This document shows, piece after piece, positions 31,316 through 40,714 of a stretch of DNA of 64,000 nt; the stretch's first letter is position 1; each line of letters opens with the position of its first letter. A model generated the notes under the pieces. The model ran no database searches and had not been told where the DNA came from. It saw only the letters and a list, made by a program, of their open reading frames with translations. Source of the DNA: Candida dubliniensis CD36 (taxonomy: Eukaryota; Ascomycota; Pichiomycetes; Serinales; Debaryomycetaceae); contig NC_012863.1 in assembly GCF_000026945.1 (NCBI RefSeq), positions 897,501 through 961,500 of the forward strand. Reading direction: 5' to 3'. A program made the translations under genes and the position numbers.

Positions 31316-32298
31316 AATGATACCTTATTTGTTTGATGTATATAAAAAAAAAATAACAATGTTTCTTTAATGTTATTTACTATATCATTAATAGAATATG
31401 TGATAAAAACTGATAAACTGACTTTAACTCTGAAACTTCTTTTTTTTTTGTTTTGTAGGGAAGGGAAAGGTGGATAAGATAAATAGTGGCTATATAAATG
31501 ATTTTGTTTCTAAATTCAACTTACAAACTGAAATCTTTAAAACCACAGTTTTGTAAATAAATTAGTAATCTTCTTCTTCTTCTTCCTTTTTTTTTAAAAA
31601 AAAAAGTTGATTGTCTTTAAATCTAACTGGCAGGGTATTGTTTTTTTTTTTGTTTATGATTGGATAAATTTGGTGCCGTTGATATCCTGATAAAAGAAAC
31701 GTTATAATTTGGTGAAGAAACAACAAAAACAACAACAACAGTAATATTTTATTTTCAATGGTTACGATTGAAAAGATAGTGCAATAAAACGTGACTTCTC
31801 CAAACTATCAATAATAACAATAACCTGCCCTCTCCCTTCAAAAAAAAAAAAGATAAATGAACAATTGCAACTTTATCTTTTGTGTCATAAACATTGTTGT
31901 TGTTGCTTTCTTTTCTTCCGTTGGGGGGGGGGGGGGGTTATTACTTAACGGATAATTAATAAGCATAATAGAAACAACAAAAGGTACAATATACTAACAA
32001 ATAAATTGAGGTGTTTTCATGATACAAATACTAGACAGTAATTAACAATTTGAAACAATAATAATCTTCTTCTTCTTTGTTTCATAATCTTGTTAATGCA
32101 TATATTCATCTTCCTTCCCTTTGCACTACATTGCAGTTGCCGTCCCCAGATTATCCATTCAACGGGTTAAATAGAGAGGGAGCGAGGTAGAGGAAATATT
32201 TGGATAACGAATTACTATGGCGCATGATTAGTTGTTGTTGTTTTTTTTGGGTGGTGAGGGGAGTGTATGTAAAAATTGCAGCCATAGTTTTTGCGTCT

Positions 32299-32306
32299 TC
32301 ACGTGA
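32299..32306. promoter_or_regulatory. E-box TCACGTGA upstream of MET4
   Basis: Perfect Cbf1-type palindrome 984 bp before the MET4 start. In yeasts Cbf1 recruits Met4 to such sites, so autoregulation is possible but inferred. Confidence 0.5.
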
Positions 32307-32315
32307 GAACTTGTC

Positions 32316-32401
32316 AATCCAATTCAATTCAATTCAATACAATTCAATTCAATTTAATACAATTCAATACAATCTAATACAATTCAATACAATCTAATAC
32401 A
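32316..32401. repeat. Imperfect AATTC/AATAC pentamer repeat
   Basis: About 17 pentamer units, mostly AATTC interspersed with AATAC and CTAAT variants. It starts 10 bp after the E-box. Confidence 0.8.
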
Positions 32402-32677
32402 AGAATTATAGGGTGAAACTCTACAACCTGTCAAAAAAAAAAAAAAAAAAAAAAGTGGCTTCCCCTTCCGATCGATAAGAATGTGAAAAGTCAAAAAGAT
32501 CGGAACTTGAGGAAGATATATATGTTTCTTCCATTTTGGGCAACTTGATCCCGTTCTGAAACATTTCACGAAGTTACGGGGGAGGGCGGGGGAGGGGGGA
32601 TAAATTCACTTAAACATTATCGTACAGTTAACTATACACATAACTAATAAGAAACCCTTAGAGGTTTGACTCTCCTT

Positions 32678-35314
32678 TCACACATCAACTTTACTAGCAG
32701 CAAATTTTATGATTGGTCCTAAGAATTTATTTTTAGGATAAATTGATCCACATAATGGTACAACATTACAACCAATAGTAACTTTAGCTTCTTCAGTAGT
32801 TGGACCAAAATCAATAAATTTAACTCCTTCTCTTAATCCAATTTTAATTACTTCTTGCATCATAACAAAATATGCTTTATATTTTTTACTTATAACATGA
32901 TTTAATCCTTGAATATCTGAAGTCATAGTATCACCTAAACGAAATATAACACATGAAGCAATAATTTCATTATCAACTTTTAAAAACAATAATGAACGAT
33001 ATTTTTTTTCATTAGAATAATTTCCTAAATTATAAATGAATTGCCAATTTGGTTGTAATAATTGTTGTGATTGTCCTGAAAGTTGTCTATTTTGAGAAAT
33101 ATTTTGATTCATATTAATGATTTCTTGACAATTTTCATAATTAAATATATTAGTTTCAATTATTTGTCCATTAGCTTGTTTAAATGAATTATCTTGACTT
33201 CTATATTTTATAGCTTTGAAATAATCATCAATACTAGTTTGAATTTTTTGAAATGGTCTTAAATCAATAATATGAGAATTAGGTAATTTAATCTTATACC
33301 AACCACTAGAAGTTATCCCTGCTTCAAAATTAACATCTTTATAAGTTGGATCTAATAATACGGTTAATTTTTCATGTTGAGAATTCCATTGAGATATGGC
33401 ATATAGAACAGCAGCACCACGAGCTACGGGTTTTTTGGTGGCACTACAATAAAAAGTTGATCGTTTAAATGGCCAATGAAATCCTAATAATCCAAATCGA
33501 ATACTTAAAAAAGGATATTTCGAATTTTTCCCAAACCATTTATTCAATTTTTTACCAATCCAACCTGGGATTCTTTCACTTAAATCAAATTCTTCAATAA
33601 TAGTAAGTAATATTAATGCTTCAGTATTCATTAATTCTTGATAAAAAATTTCAGTATTATTTTCTAAAGATTTTAATTGTAATAATTTTTTATCTTTTTG
33701 ATTTTTTTTAGTTAATCGTTTCAATTGATTTTTCGATAATGGTCGATATTCTTCTTGTAAATGTTTAACTTCTGGTGATTCATAACTTTGTGAAGTTGGT
33801 AATTCTTGGAATAATAAAGATTCAGGATCTAATTCTTCAAATGCAGTATTTAAATTCTTTTTGTTTTGATGCTTTAGTTTTTGAAGCAGTTTAGAGGTTG
33901 TGGTTGTTATTGTTGTTGTTGTTGTTTCATTCTTTTTGAATACTCGTAACACTTTACATGACATTCCTGATAATTTGGCATTCACATAATTTTCCATTAA
34001 TGAAATGACATAATCACCAGAAATTCCTCCATTATATTTATGATTAATATCTATAAGTTTCCCCCATCCTTGTTTTTGATGAACCGTTAATGAAAGTAAA
34101 TTATATTCTTCCACTTGATATTCATTAGTAAATCCACCACCACGTAAACGGAAATATCTTGTACATAAGAAAGACACAACCGAAATAATAATGGAACAAA
34201 GATATAATATGAAAATACTAATAGGGAACAGGGTATCATTATTAAAATAAATCCCACTAACAATAGTACAACCCAAAAGTAAACCAAAAATAGTGGCAAC
34301 ATAAATATCATAAAAAAAAATCAATTTACCAATGAAATCTTTCAATCGATTTTTTTCATTAATTAATAAAGTAATAATTAATCCAATAGTTGATTGACCA
34401 GTCATAAATGATCCCATTAATATAAACCAATTATGTAATCTTCTATTTATTCCATAAGAATTATGAATATGAACAATATTTATTTGAGATATACTAATTC
34501 CAATTAAAATATTCATTAAATTAATAAGTCCAAATAAAGTTTGAACTGATGATATATTAGTTGACCACCAAATAGTTAATACTGCTCCATTAAATATTAA
34601 ACTGAAAAGATTTATTATAAAATAAATAGTTTTTTCTTTAGGAGTAATTTCAAAATTTTTACCATAATTATAATTATGATTATAATTATCATTATGATTA
34701 TGATTATAATTATAATCATCATTTTCAATATTTAATGGATTATTTAATTTCCCAGTAGATATTACAATAACTTGGAAAATACAAGCTATTAATAAAATTA
34801 ACCATAAAATTTTTTTCAAAATTTTACAAATTATAATATAAATATATTTTGACCATTTATTCTTATTATTCTTATTCTTGTTATTCTTATTATTCTTATT
34901 CTTATTATTACTATTATTATGATTATTAGTGAAATGATTAATATTATTGGTGAAATAAATTTGTTCATAAATAATAATTAAAAATATGAAAACATCTAAA
35001 AATAATACAACAATTTTATAGAAACTAGTACCATATGAATTATAAGTGAATTTTGAATATAATATTTCACTAGTAATATTAAATATTGTAGAATAAATGA
35101 CAATAGCAATAGGACTAATTATCCATATCAATTTTGGGGTCGGTATCTTTTTGATTGTCTTCAATATATATTGTTTAAAATTATCAAGTTTCCCAGATTC
35201 TTTTCCTGTTTCTTCTTTGTTGTGGTTAATTTGAGATGTATCATGTTGATGTTGTGGTTGTTTTGATACACTTTCTGGTTCATCCAATGAATCTGTCGAT
35301 TGTTGTGTGGGCAT
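32678..35314 (-). CDS. Multi-spanning membrane protein with C-terminal GNAT-like (FemAB/BioF2-type) domain
   Basis: An 878-residue protein. After a hydrophilic N-terminus (1-55) there are about eight hydrophobic spans: near 62-80, 98-120, 160-187, 228-250, 256-280, 295-318, 330-356 and 362-385. Loops are Asn/Lys- and Asn/His/Tyr-rich (about 130-152 and 198-218). A soluble C-terminal half follows. Its last 150 residues read like a GNAT-fold transferase of the FemAB/BioF2 type: SLLFLKVDNEIIASCVIFRLGD (strands), an ISKKYKAYFVMMQEVIKIGLREG helix, then FIDFGPTTEEAKVTIGCNVVP, where FGxTxxEAK...GC is the typical closing motif. A membrane domain fused to a GNAT domain recalls bacterial MprF in layout, but MprF sequence motifs were not seen. 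No close yeast homologue is known to me. Substrate and function are unknown. Confidence 0.7.
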   Translation of the reverse strand: MPTQQSTDSLDEPESVSKQPQHQHDTSQINHNKEETGKESGKLDNFKQYILKTIKKIPTPKLIWIISPIAIVIYSTIFNITSEILYSKFTYNSYGTSFYKIVVLFLDVFIFLIIIYEQIYFTNNINHFTNNHNNSNNKNKNNKNNKNKNNKNKWSKYIYIIICKILKKILWLILLIACIFQVIVISTGKLNNPLNIENDDYNYNHNHNDNYNHNYNYGKNFEITPKEKTIYFIINLFSLIFNGAVLTIWWSTNISSVQTLFGLINLMNILIGISISQINIVHIHNSYGINRRLHNWFILMGSFMTGQSTIGLIITLLINEKNRLKDFIGKLIFFYDIYVATIFGLLLGCTIVSGIYFNNDTLFPISIFILYLCSIIISVVSFLCTRYFRLRGGGFTNEYQVEEYNLLSLTVHQKQGWGKLIDINHKYNGGISGDYVISLMENYVNAKLSGMSCKVLRVFKKNETTTTTITTTTSKLLQKLKHQNKKNLNTAFEELDPESLLFQELPTSQSYESPEVKHLQEEYRPLSKNQLKRLTKKNQKDKKLLQLKSLENNTEIFYQELMNTEALILLTIIEEFDLSERIPGWIGKKLNKWFGKNSKYPFLSIRFGLLGFHWPFKRSTFYCSATKKPVARGAAVLYAISQWNSQHEKLTVLLDPTYKDVNFEAGITSSGWYKIKLPNSHIIDLRPFQKIQTSIDDYFKAIKYRSQDNSFKQANGQIIETNIFNYENCQEIINMNQNISQNRQLSGQSQQLLQPNWQFIYNLGNYSNEKKYRSLLFLKVDNEIIASCVIFRLGDTMTSDIQGLNHVISKKYKAYFVMMQEVIKIGLREGVKFIDFGPTTEEAKVTIGCNVVPLCGSIYPKNKFLGPIIKFAASKVDV

Positions 35315-35336
35315 TGATAGTAGTTAGTATAAACAA

Positions 35337-35368
<32 letters not shown>

Positions 35369-37231
35369 GATTCTTGAAGGGATTTCAAATAAATTGATAT
35401 AATTTGTAATCCCACTTGGTGAAGAATAATAAATGGGAGAATTTACTTTTTGTATTATTGGAGGATTATCTAATTGCTATTTATATTATGTTCAAAGTAA
35501 ATGGATAATAGGGATTGTGTTTTTTTGTTAAATCAAATATTATAAAGAAAGATATCCAAGAAGAAAAAAATAATCGTTCCAATTATAACCATCTAAAAAA
35601 CTTAAGTTTAATTATAGATAATGAATGAATGAATGAATGAATGACTTTGAAGTAATTAAGAAATCATAAATAAACACACCTCCTCCACCCCCTCCAAAAA
35701 AAAAAAAATGCAACAAGAAAAATGGGAACAAAATTCTACTTAAAAAAAAAAAACTAGAAAAAAAAAAAAAGGGGGAAATTATTATTAATTCTAACTAATT
35801 CATGATAAATATATCCCTCAATTTTATCATTACTTGGAATTTATGTACAGTTAATGGTTATTTATCTTATTAATGTTGGTGGAGATTTGAATGTGTTGGT
35901 TTCCACCAACCACCACCACCACCACCACCAACCACCACTGCCACCCCCCCCATTTATTAATTATATAACACAAAACTGAAACGTCTGCAAAAAAAAGAAG
36001 CTCCATTTTTTGGTGTATATATGTGGACGTTTTTTTTTGCAGACGTTGATTGTGAGCTGATTGGTAATTGCTATTGAATGGGTAAACACATTACAGATAT
36101 TGATATTTGTTTTGTTTATGGATATAAGGCTTTATCTTTGTAGTATTTCATTCGCAAGGCTTAGTTCTCAACACATTTTTAAATTTATTAATACACTTTT
36201 TGGAGGTGTAGTTGATAAATAGTATATTGGTTATGATTTAATTTACTCACTTGACTATTTGTGTTTCTTATTAAGTCCCCTCTCCCTATCTTTTAGTGTA
36301 AACAGTTTTTAAGGGTTGAGGGAGGAGCAGTTATTTCTTTGTAGTGGTGGCTTATATTTATGGTGACAAACCATTAAAAAGAAATTTAGTTTAACAGGAT
36401 GATTAAAAAATATTATTACTATTATCATTACTGTTAGAGATTTTTCACAAAATTCGTAAATTCTGAATAACACGTTTCTCTAACTCAGTAATAATGGAGG
36501 GGGGGAGAACTGGTACAATTGTTAGACAAATAACATAAAACTTTAGTCATAAATATGCAATTAAACAAATATAAGAAATGATATCGCTTTTTGCTAGTCT
36601 AGTTGAATTCAAACTCATTTTGTAATAGTAAAATAATAGTTCAGATTTATCAAGAGTCATTCCATTCCATCAGTACGACTTTTTTTGTGTGATTGAATAA
36701 AATACACTATGAAGGTGTAAGTATCTTAAGAACGTTCAAAACAACACATCATTAGCCTTTAGTTGTGGCTATGAAACATTTTCTACAATCAACACATCTG
36801 TGTTAATTGTGTTAAGTATTCTCCATTTTTCTAAAATGATTATTCTGGCTACTGGTGGGGAATTATATCATTTGTTGGTCTTTTCAACTTTTCACAACGG
36901 TATCGATATTTTGTTATATAAAATAACGGGCTATGTAAAATCTATGATTTTGTAACAGTTTTAGTAGTCATCGTTATTTCAAATCGCCTTAACAGTTGAA
37001 GCAATTGATTTTATCAGCATAACACGTATAAAAGACCTTTTTTTTTTTTTTTTTTTTTTTTATTTCAGAAATGTAATATTTCCCTCCACATCTTATAATG
37101 ATTAACATATTTGAATTGGTTTTTATAAACACACTTCAACTTTATCTCACTTGTTGTTCTAGCATATTTGCATGTGAATTAATCACCAGAACGATTACTT
37201 TCATTCATTTCATTGCTAACACTTTACTAGA
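35315..37231 (-). promoter_or_regulatory. 1.9-kb region upstream of the membrane-GNAT gene
   Basis: No coding frame. Contents are a TA-repeat next to the start, (GAAT)n near 35620-35642, poly-A tracts, a CCA-repeat at about 35908-35935 and the perfect inverted repeat at 35980-36047. A 22-T run lies near 37040-37061. The right end is the MED31 3' spacer. Confidence 0.5.
35980..36047. repeat. Perfect 17-nt inverted repeat with 34-nt spacer
   Basis: Left arm 35980-35996 is AACGTCTGC plus A8; right arm 36031-36047 is T8 plus GCAGACGTT. The arms are perfect reverse complements. The spacer (35997-36030) contains TCCA and TGGA, which could extend the stem. It lies 666 bp upstream of the membrane-GNAT start. 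Confidence 0.9.
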
Positions 37232-37672
37232 TCAACTTGTCCCATTGATTTTCACTTCTGAAACCTCCTTAGTTTCTTCCTTGTCTTTAGTTTCATCTTG
37301 ATCATTTGCATTCAGTTGCCAACGCTTGACCATATCATTCATTAACAAATTCATGAAATCTTGATTGATTATATTTTTACGGAAATTTTCATCTTGTAAT
37401 AATTTCAAAATATGTAAACAATTAGGATAAACCAAAAATTTGGAATATTCAGGTTGAGTCCAATATTGTAGATAGTTTAAATAATTTATAAAATTTTCAT
37501 CATTGAAATAATTGTTTTGAGCTAAATAATTGACATAGGGAATATTACTCAAAGACTGGACAAATTCTAACTCAATCTCCCACCTCGTTGGTAATGAGTT
37601 TATTAAATTTGTATATTGTTCTTGTTCTTTCTTTTGTTGATCCGTTATTGGCTGGTCTGTTTGAGTGGACAT
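37232..37672 (-). CDS. MED31: Mediator subunit Med31 (Soh1)
   Basis: A 146-residue protein covering the complete Med31 fold at about 25-110: [21 protein letters not shown], then [17 protein letters not shown] and [17 protein letters not shown]. This is the most conserved Mediator middle-module subunit and packs against Med7. An acidic Asp/Glu/Lys tail (about 120-146) follows, a common fungal addition. The Met start is the only one compatible with the fold. It is divergent from DUO1, with 257 bp between start codons. Confidence 0.96.
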   Translation of the reverse strand: MSTQTDQPITDQQKKEQEQYTNLINSLPTRWEIELEFVQSLSNIPYVNYLAQNNYFNDENFINYLNYLQYWTQPEYSKFLVYPNCLHILKLLQDENFRKNIINQDFMNLLMNDMVKRWQLNANDQDETKDKEETKEVSEVKINGTS

Positions 37673-37929
37673 GGCTATGTTTAAGTAATGATGTTGGGTT
37701 TAGAAAAAAAAAAAAAACCAGTCAAGGCTGTTTTGAGTGTGTACGTTTTTCTGTTTCTTTTTTTTTTCAATACAAATATGTCGCATTCTTGCTATTCACG
37801 ACATCAATGCGACAAATTCAATCCCTCCTAACAAGAATTAAAAATTAAAAAAAGAATTAAAAAAGAGAGAGAGTGAGAGCATTAGTTCTGTCCCCCTACC
37901 ATTGAACTATAAACAACCCCACCTAACCC

Positions 37930-38475
37930 ATGTCATCCACTCCAGTCACTCCTCAAACAAATTCTTCATCAAAAGTGAAAATTTCTACTAGCAGAGAAGT
38001 TGCATTAGAACAAGAACTTTCTCAAATAACTAATATTAATACTGTTTTGGAACAGTTTCTTCACACCATTGAAAAAGTAAATGGTGATTTGAATCAAATT
38101 AATAATGGTGCTACAAATACCATGATTTTGATGAACAAATGGACAGATATAATGTCACAAGCTGATTTTACCCTTGATGTGATTAATAATAGTGGTTGGA
38201 TCCCCAATGATGAATATGATAATGAATTTGGAGAAAGACATCAACAACAAGATGAAGAAGTAGAAGAAGAAGAAAAAGATGATAATGATGATGATGATGA
38301 AGAAGAGATTGAAGCTAAATTACGTGCTCTTGAACAGGAAAATCTTGAAATTAGTAAAAAAATTGAAAGTCATGCCAGGGAAAAGAATGCTAAAATGAAT
38401 CGTGCTAGAGAAATTGATAATAAAAGGAAAAGAGAATTGGGTTTATTTAATGTCAGAAAAAAAACAACACGTTAA
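37930..38475 (+). CDS. DUO1: DASH/Dam1 complex subunit Duo1
   Basis: A 181-residue kinetochore protein of the Dam1/DASH ring, which couples kinetochores to microtubules. The conserved segment (about 20-88) reads LEQELSQITNINTVLEQFLHTI, then NTMILMNKWTDIMSQADFT and INNSGWIPNDEYDNE. It is followed by an acidic stretch (about 100-128, Glu/Asp repeats) and a C-terminal coiled coil rich in Glu, Lys and Arg. A basic end (NVRKKTTR) could contact tubulin. Length fits the family. Confidence 0.92.
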   Translation: MSSTPVTPQTNSSSKVKISTSREVALEQELSQITNINTVLEQFLHTIEKVNGDLNQINNGATNTMILMNKWTDIMSQADFTLDVINNSGWIPNDEYDNEFGERHQQQDEEVEEEEKDDNDDDDEEEIEAKLRALEQENLEISKKIESHAREKNAKMNRAREIDNKRKRELGLFNVRKKTTR

Positions 38476-38883
38476 TCAATGGTATTACTTACAATGAAGA
38501 AACTAATTTGTACATCATTAACAAGCATTAAGTATAATTTATGAATTATATCAGTCAAAATATTATAAAGAAACGATTGGTTAGGTATATGCGTTTACAT
38601 CTCAAAGCTTTAGCAACAATATGGCTTCTCCTGTCTTGTTTTTTTTTTTTTTTTGGTTGCACCTGTTTAAGCGCATAGTTCATATAAGCGCACACCTTTA
38701 ATTCACTTGATCAAAAAAAAAAAAAAAGGAATAATTTGCTTATACTACTATCTTTGAAAAGTGTTCAAACTACAAGATAAGTATAAAATTCCAACATTCT
38801 TGCAATGTGATTTATTTCGTTTTTTCTTTTTTTTTTGCTGCTGTTGTTGTTGTTGTTGTTGTTGTCGTTTAAACTATATTTAT
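38476..38883 (+). promoter_or_regulatory. Upstream region of the DAL5-type permease
   Basis: 408 bp with a T-run near 38640, an A-run near 38714 and, close to the gene, GATAAG (38776-38781) overlapping the front of TATAAAA (38782-38788). A GTG-started extension upstream of the ATG at 38884 reads through poly-C/poly-F sequence and is not used. Confidence 0.5.
38776..38781 (+). promoter_or_regulatory. GATA site next to a TATA box
   Basis: GATAAG, the core bound by Gln3/Gat1-type nitrogen regulators, sits directly before TATAAAA, about 105 bp upstream of the permease start. Confidence 0.4.
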
Positions 38884-40312
38884 ATGAGTGAAAAATTATC
38901 TACAACCATCACACAAGACGCATCTGTCACTGATACTAGTGAACTTGATAATGTCTTGTATTTCATCAAACAGAATAAAGAAATAACTGATTCTGAATCT
39001 ACTATTGATGCTGCTAAGATAATTTGGAAATTAGATTTCATTATCCTTCCCTTGTTGTGTTGTGTTTATTTTTTACAATTTTTAGATAAATCATTGTTAA
39101 ACTATGCTGCAGCAATGGGAATTAAAAAAGTCTTGCATAATAATGGTATTGGTAATAACCAATTTGCTAACTTATCAACAATGTTTTATGCATCATATAT
39201 ATTTGGTGAACCGATAATGTCATATATTTTACAACGATATCCATTAGGTAAGTCACTTGGTGTTTGTATTGTACTATGGGGAGTTGTCGTTACTTGTCAT
39301 TCTGCATGTTCTAGTTATGCTTCATTAATGATAGTTCGAACTTTATTAGGAATATTTGAATCCAGTTCTGCTGTTGGATTAATCACTATTAGTGGCATGT
39401 ATTATAATAAACGACAACAAGTTGCTAGAATGGGAATATGGTCAATTATGGCTGGTACAGCAACCATAGTTGGTGGGTTATTATCGTTTGCATTTCAACA
39501 TATACATGTTCAAAAATTCAAATCATGGCAAATATTATTTCTTGTTATTGGATTGATTACTATTGTTTTTGGGTTTTTTGTCATGGTTTATTTACCTGAT
39601 AATATCGATACAGTGTGGTTTTTAAATAACCAAGAAAAATTATATATTTTGAATCATACTGTGAGACCAAATCAAACTGGAACTAAAAGTTCAAAATTCA
39701 AATGGAAACATATAAAAGAATTATTAATTTATGATAAGTTTACTTGGCTTTATTTTTTATTAACTATTTGTTCTCAGATTGTCACTGGTGCTATTGGTAC
39801 TTTTAGTGTTACCATTACCCTTTCATTTGGATTTGATTCTTATCAATCAGCTTTATTACAATTACCTATTGGGGTATTGATTATAATTATCATTTTAACA
39901 GCAACTCAATTAGTATCTCAATTTGGTCATATTACCTATATTATAATATCAATGTTTATTCCAACAATAGTCGGAGCTATAATATTGATTATTTCTCCTA
40001 ATAAAATTGGGAATATTATGGCATTATATTTGCTTTATAGTGGATCATCAGTAATCACATTAATTTATTCTTGGACAAGTGTCAATACTGCTGGTACTTC
40101 AAAAAAAATTTTCCGTAGTGGTATGATAATGATTGGATTTTCCATTGCTTGTATAATTGGTCCTCAATTATTCCAAAATTATAGTGCTCCACAATATCAT
40201 CCAGCAAAAATTGTTATTTTAATTACTCAATGTATGTGTATCCCTATAACTTGGTTAATTGGATGGTTATGTAAACTTGAAAATTCTAAAAGAGATCAAA
40301 AAATCAATCAAA

Positions 40313-40355
<43 letters not shown>

Positions 40356-40425
40356 CATGCCAGAGAATTTTGAATTTTTTGATTTGACAGATATAGAAAA
40401 TACTCAATTTAGATATACTTATTAG
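38884..40425 (+). CDS. DAL5-type (allantoate/anion:cation symporter family) permease
   Basis: A 513-residue MFS protein from ATG 38884 (MSEKLSTTITQ). It has the anion:cation symporter hallmarks: IIWKLDFIILPLLCCVYFLQFLDKSLLNYA in the first span (the conserved L-DKxxLNYA, split here), MFYASYIFGEPIMSYILQR in the second, and RTLLGIFESSSAVGLI in the fourth. The family includes Dal5 (allantoate/ureidosuccinate), Seo1, Tna1 and Vht1, so the substrate cannot be read from sequence. The cytosolic C-terminus has a poly-Asn run encoded by (AAT)n at 40313-40353. A GATA site in its promoter fits nitrogen control. Confidence 0.88.
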
Positions 40426-40714
40426 ATATTAATTTTTACTAAAAATTATACCAATGTATAATTTATAATTTTGCTGTACTTTTACATGTTTCTGAACGTG
40501 TTAATGATATATTACAAGATATACAAAAACTATGTCTATCTATAATTATATATTTTTTTTTTTTTTTTTTTTAATTTTATCTAATTGTTTCAATATTGTA
40601 CAAATCTAAAAAAAAAAATTTAATAAAATAAACCAAAACGTTAAACCAGTAAAGAAACAATATGAAAGAAGTGTAGGGGGGGGGTATTATATGTTTTTTT
40701 TTTTTTTTTTTTTT
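40426..40714. other. Convergent spacer with T- and G-runs
   Basis: 289 bp between two convergent genes. It contains a T-run near 40552-40571, a G10 run near 40676 and a T-run of about 21 directly after the stop codon of the minus-strand gene. Confidence 0.4.

Larger units (their letters stand above)
31316..32677 (-). promoter_or_regulatory. MET4 upstream region (1.36 kb)
   Basis: It contains a perfect TCACGTGA at 32299-32306, a pentamer-based ATTCA/ATACA repeat at 32316-32401, a 16-G run at about 31922-31937 and several poly-A/T tracts. The right end is also the 3' spacer of the membrane-GNAT gene. Confidence 0.5.

Noticed and set aside
32678..35314. Naming the membrane-GNAT protein as a true MprF or ergosterol aminoacyltransferase (ErgS)
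   Set aside because: The layout is suggestive, but the diagnostic MprF/DUF2156 motifs were not seen and the closing motif fits FemAB/BioF2-type GNATs better.
38761..38883. GTG-started extension of the DAL5-type permease
   Set aside because: GTG is not expected as a start in yeast, and the added residues come from T-runs and GTT repeats that include the TATA/GATA elements.
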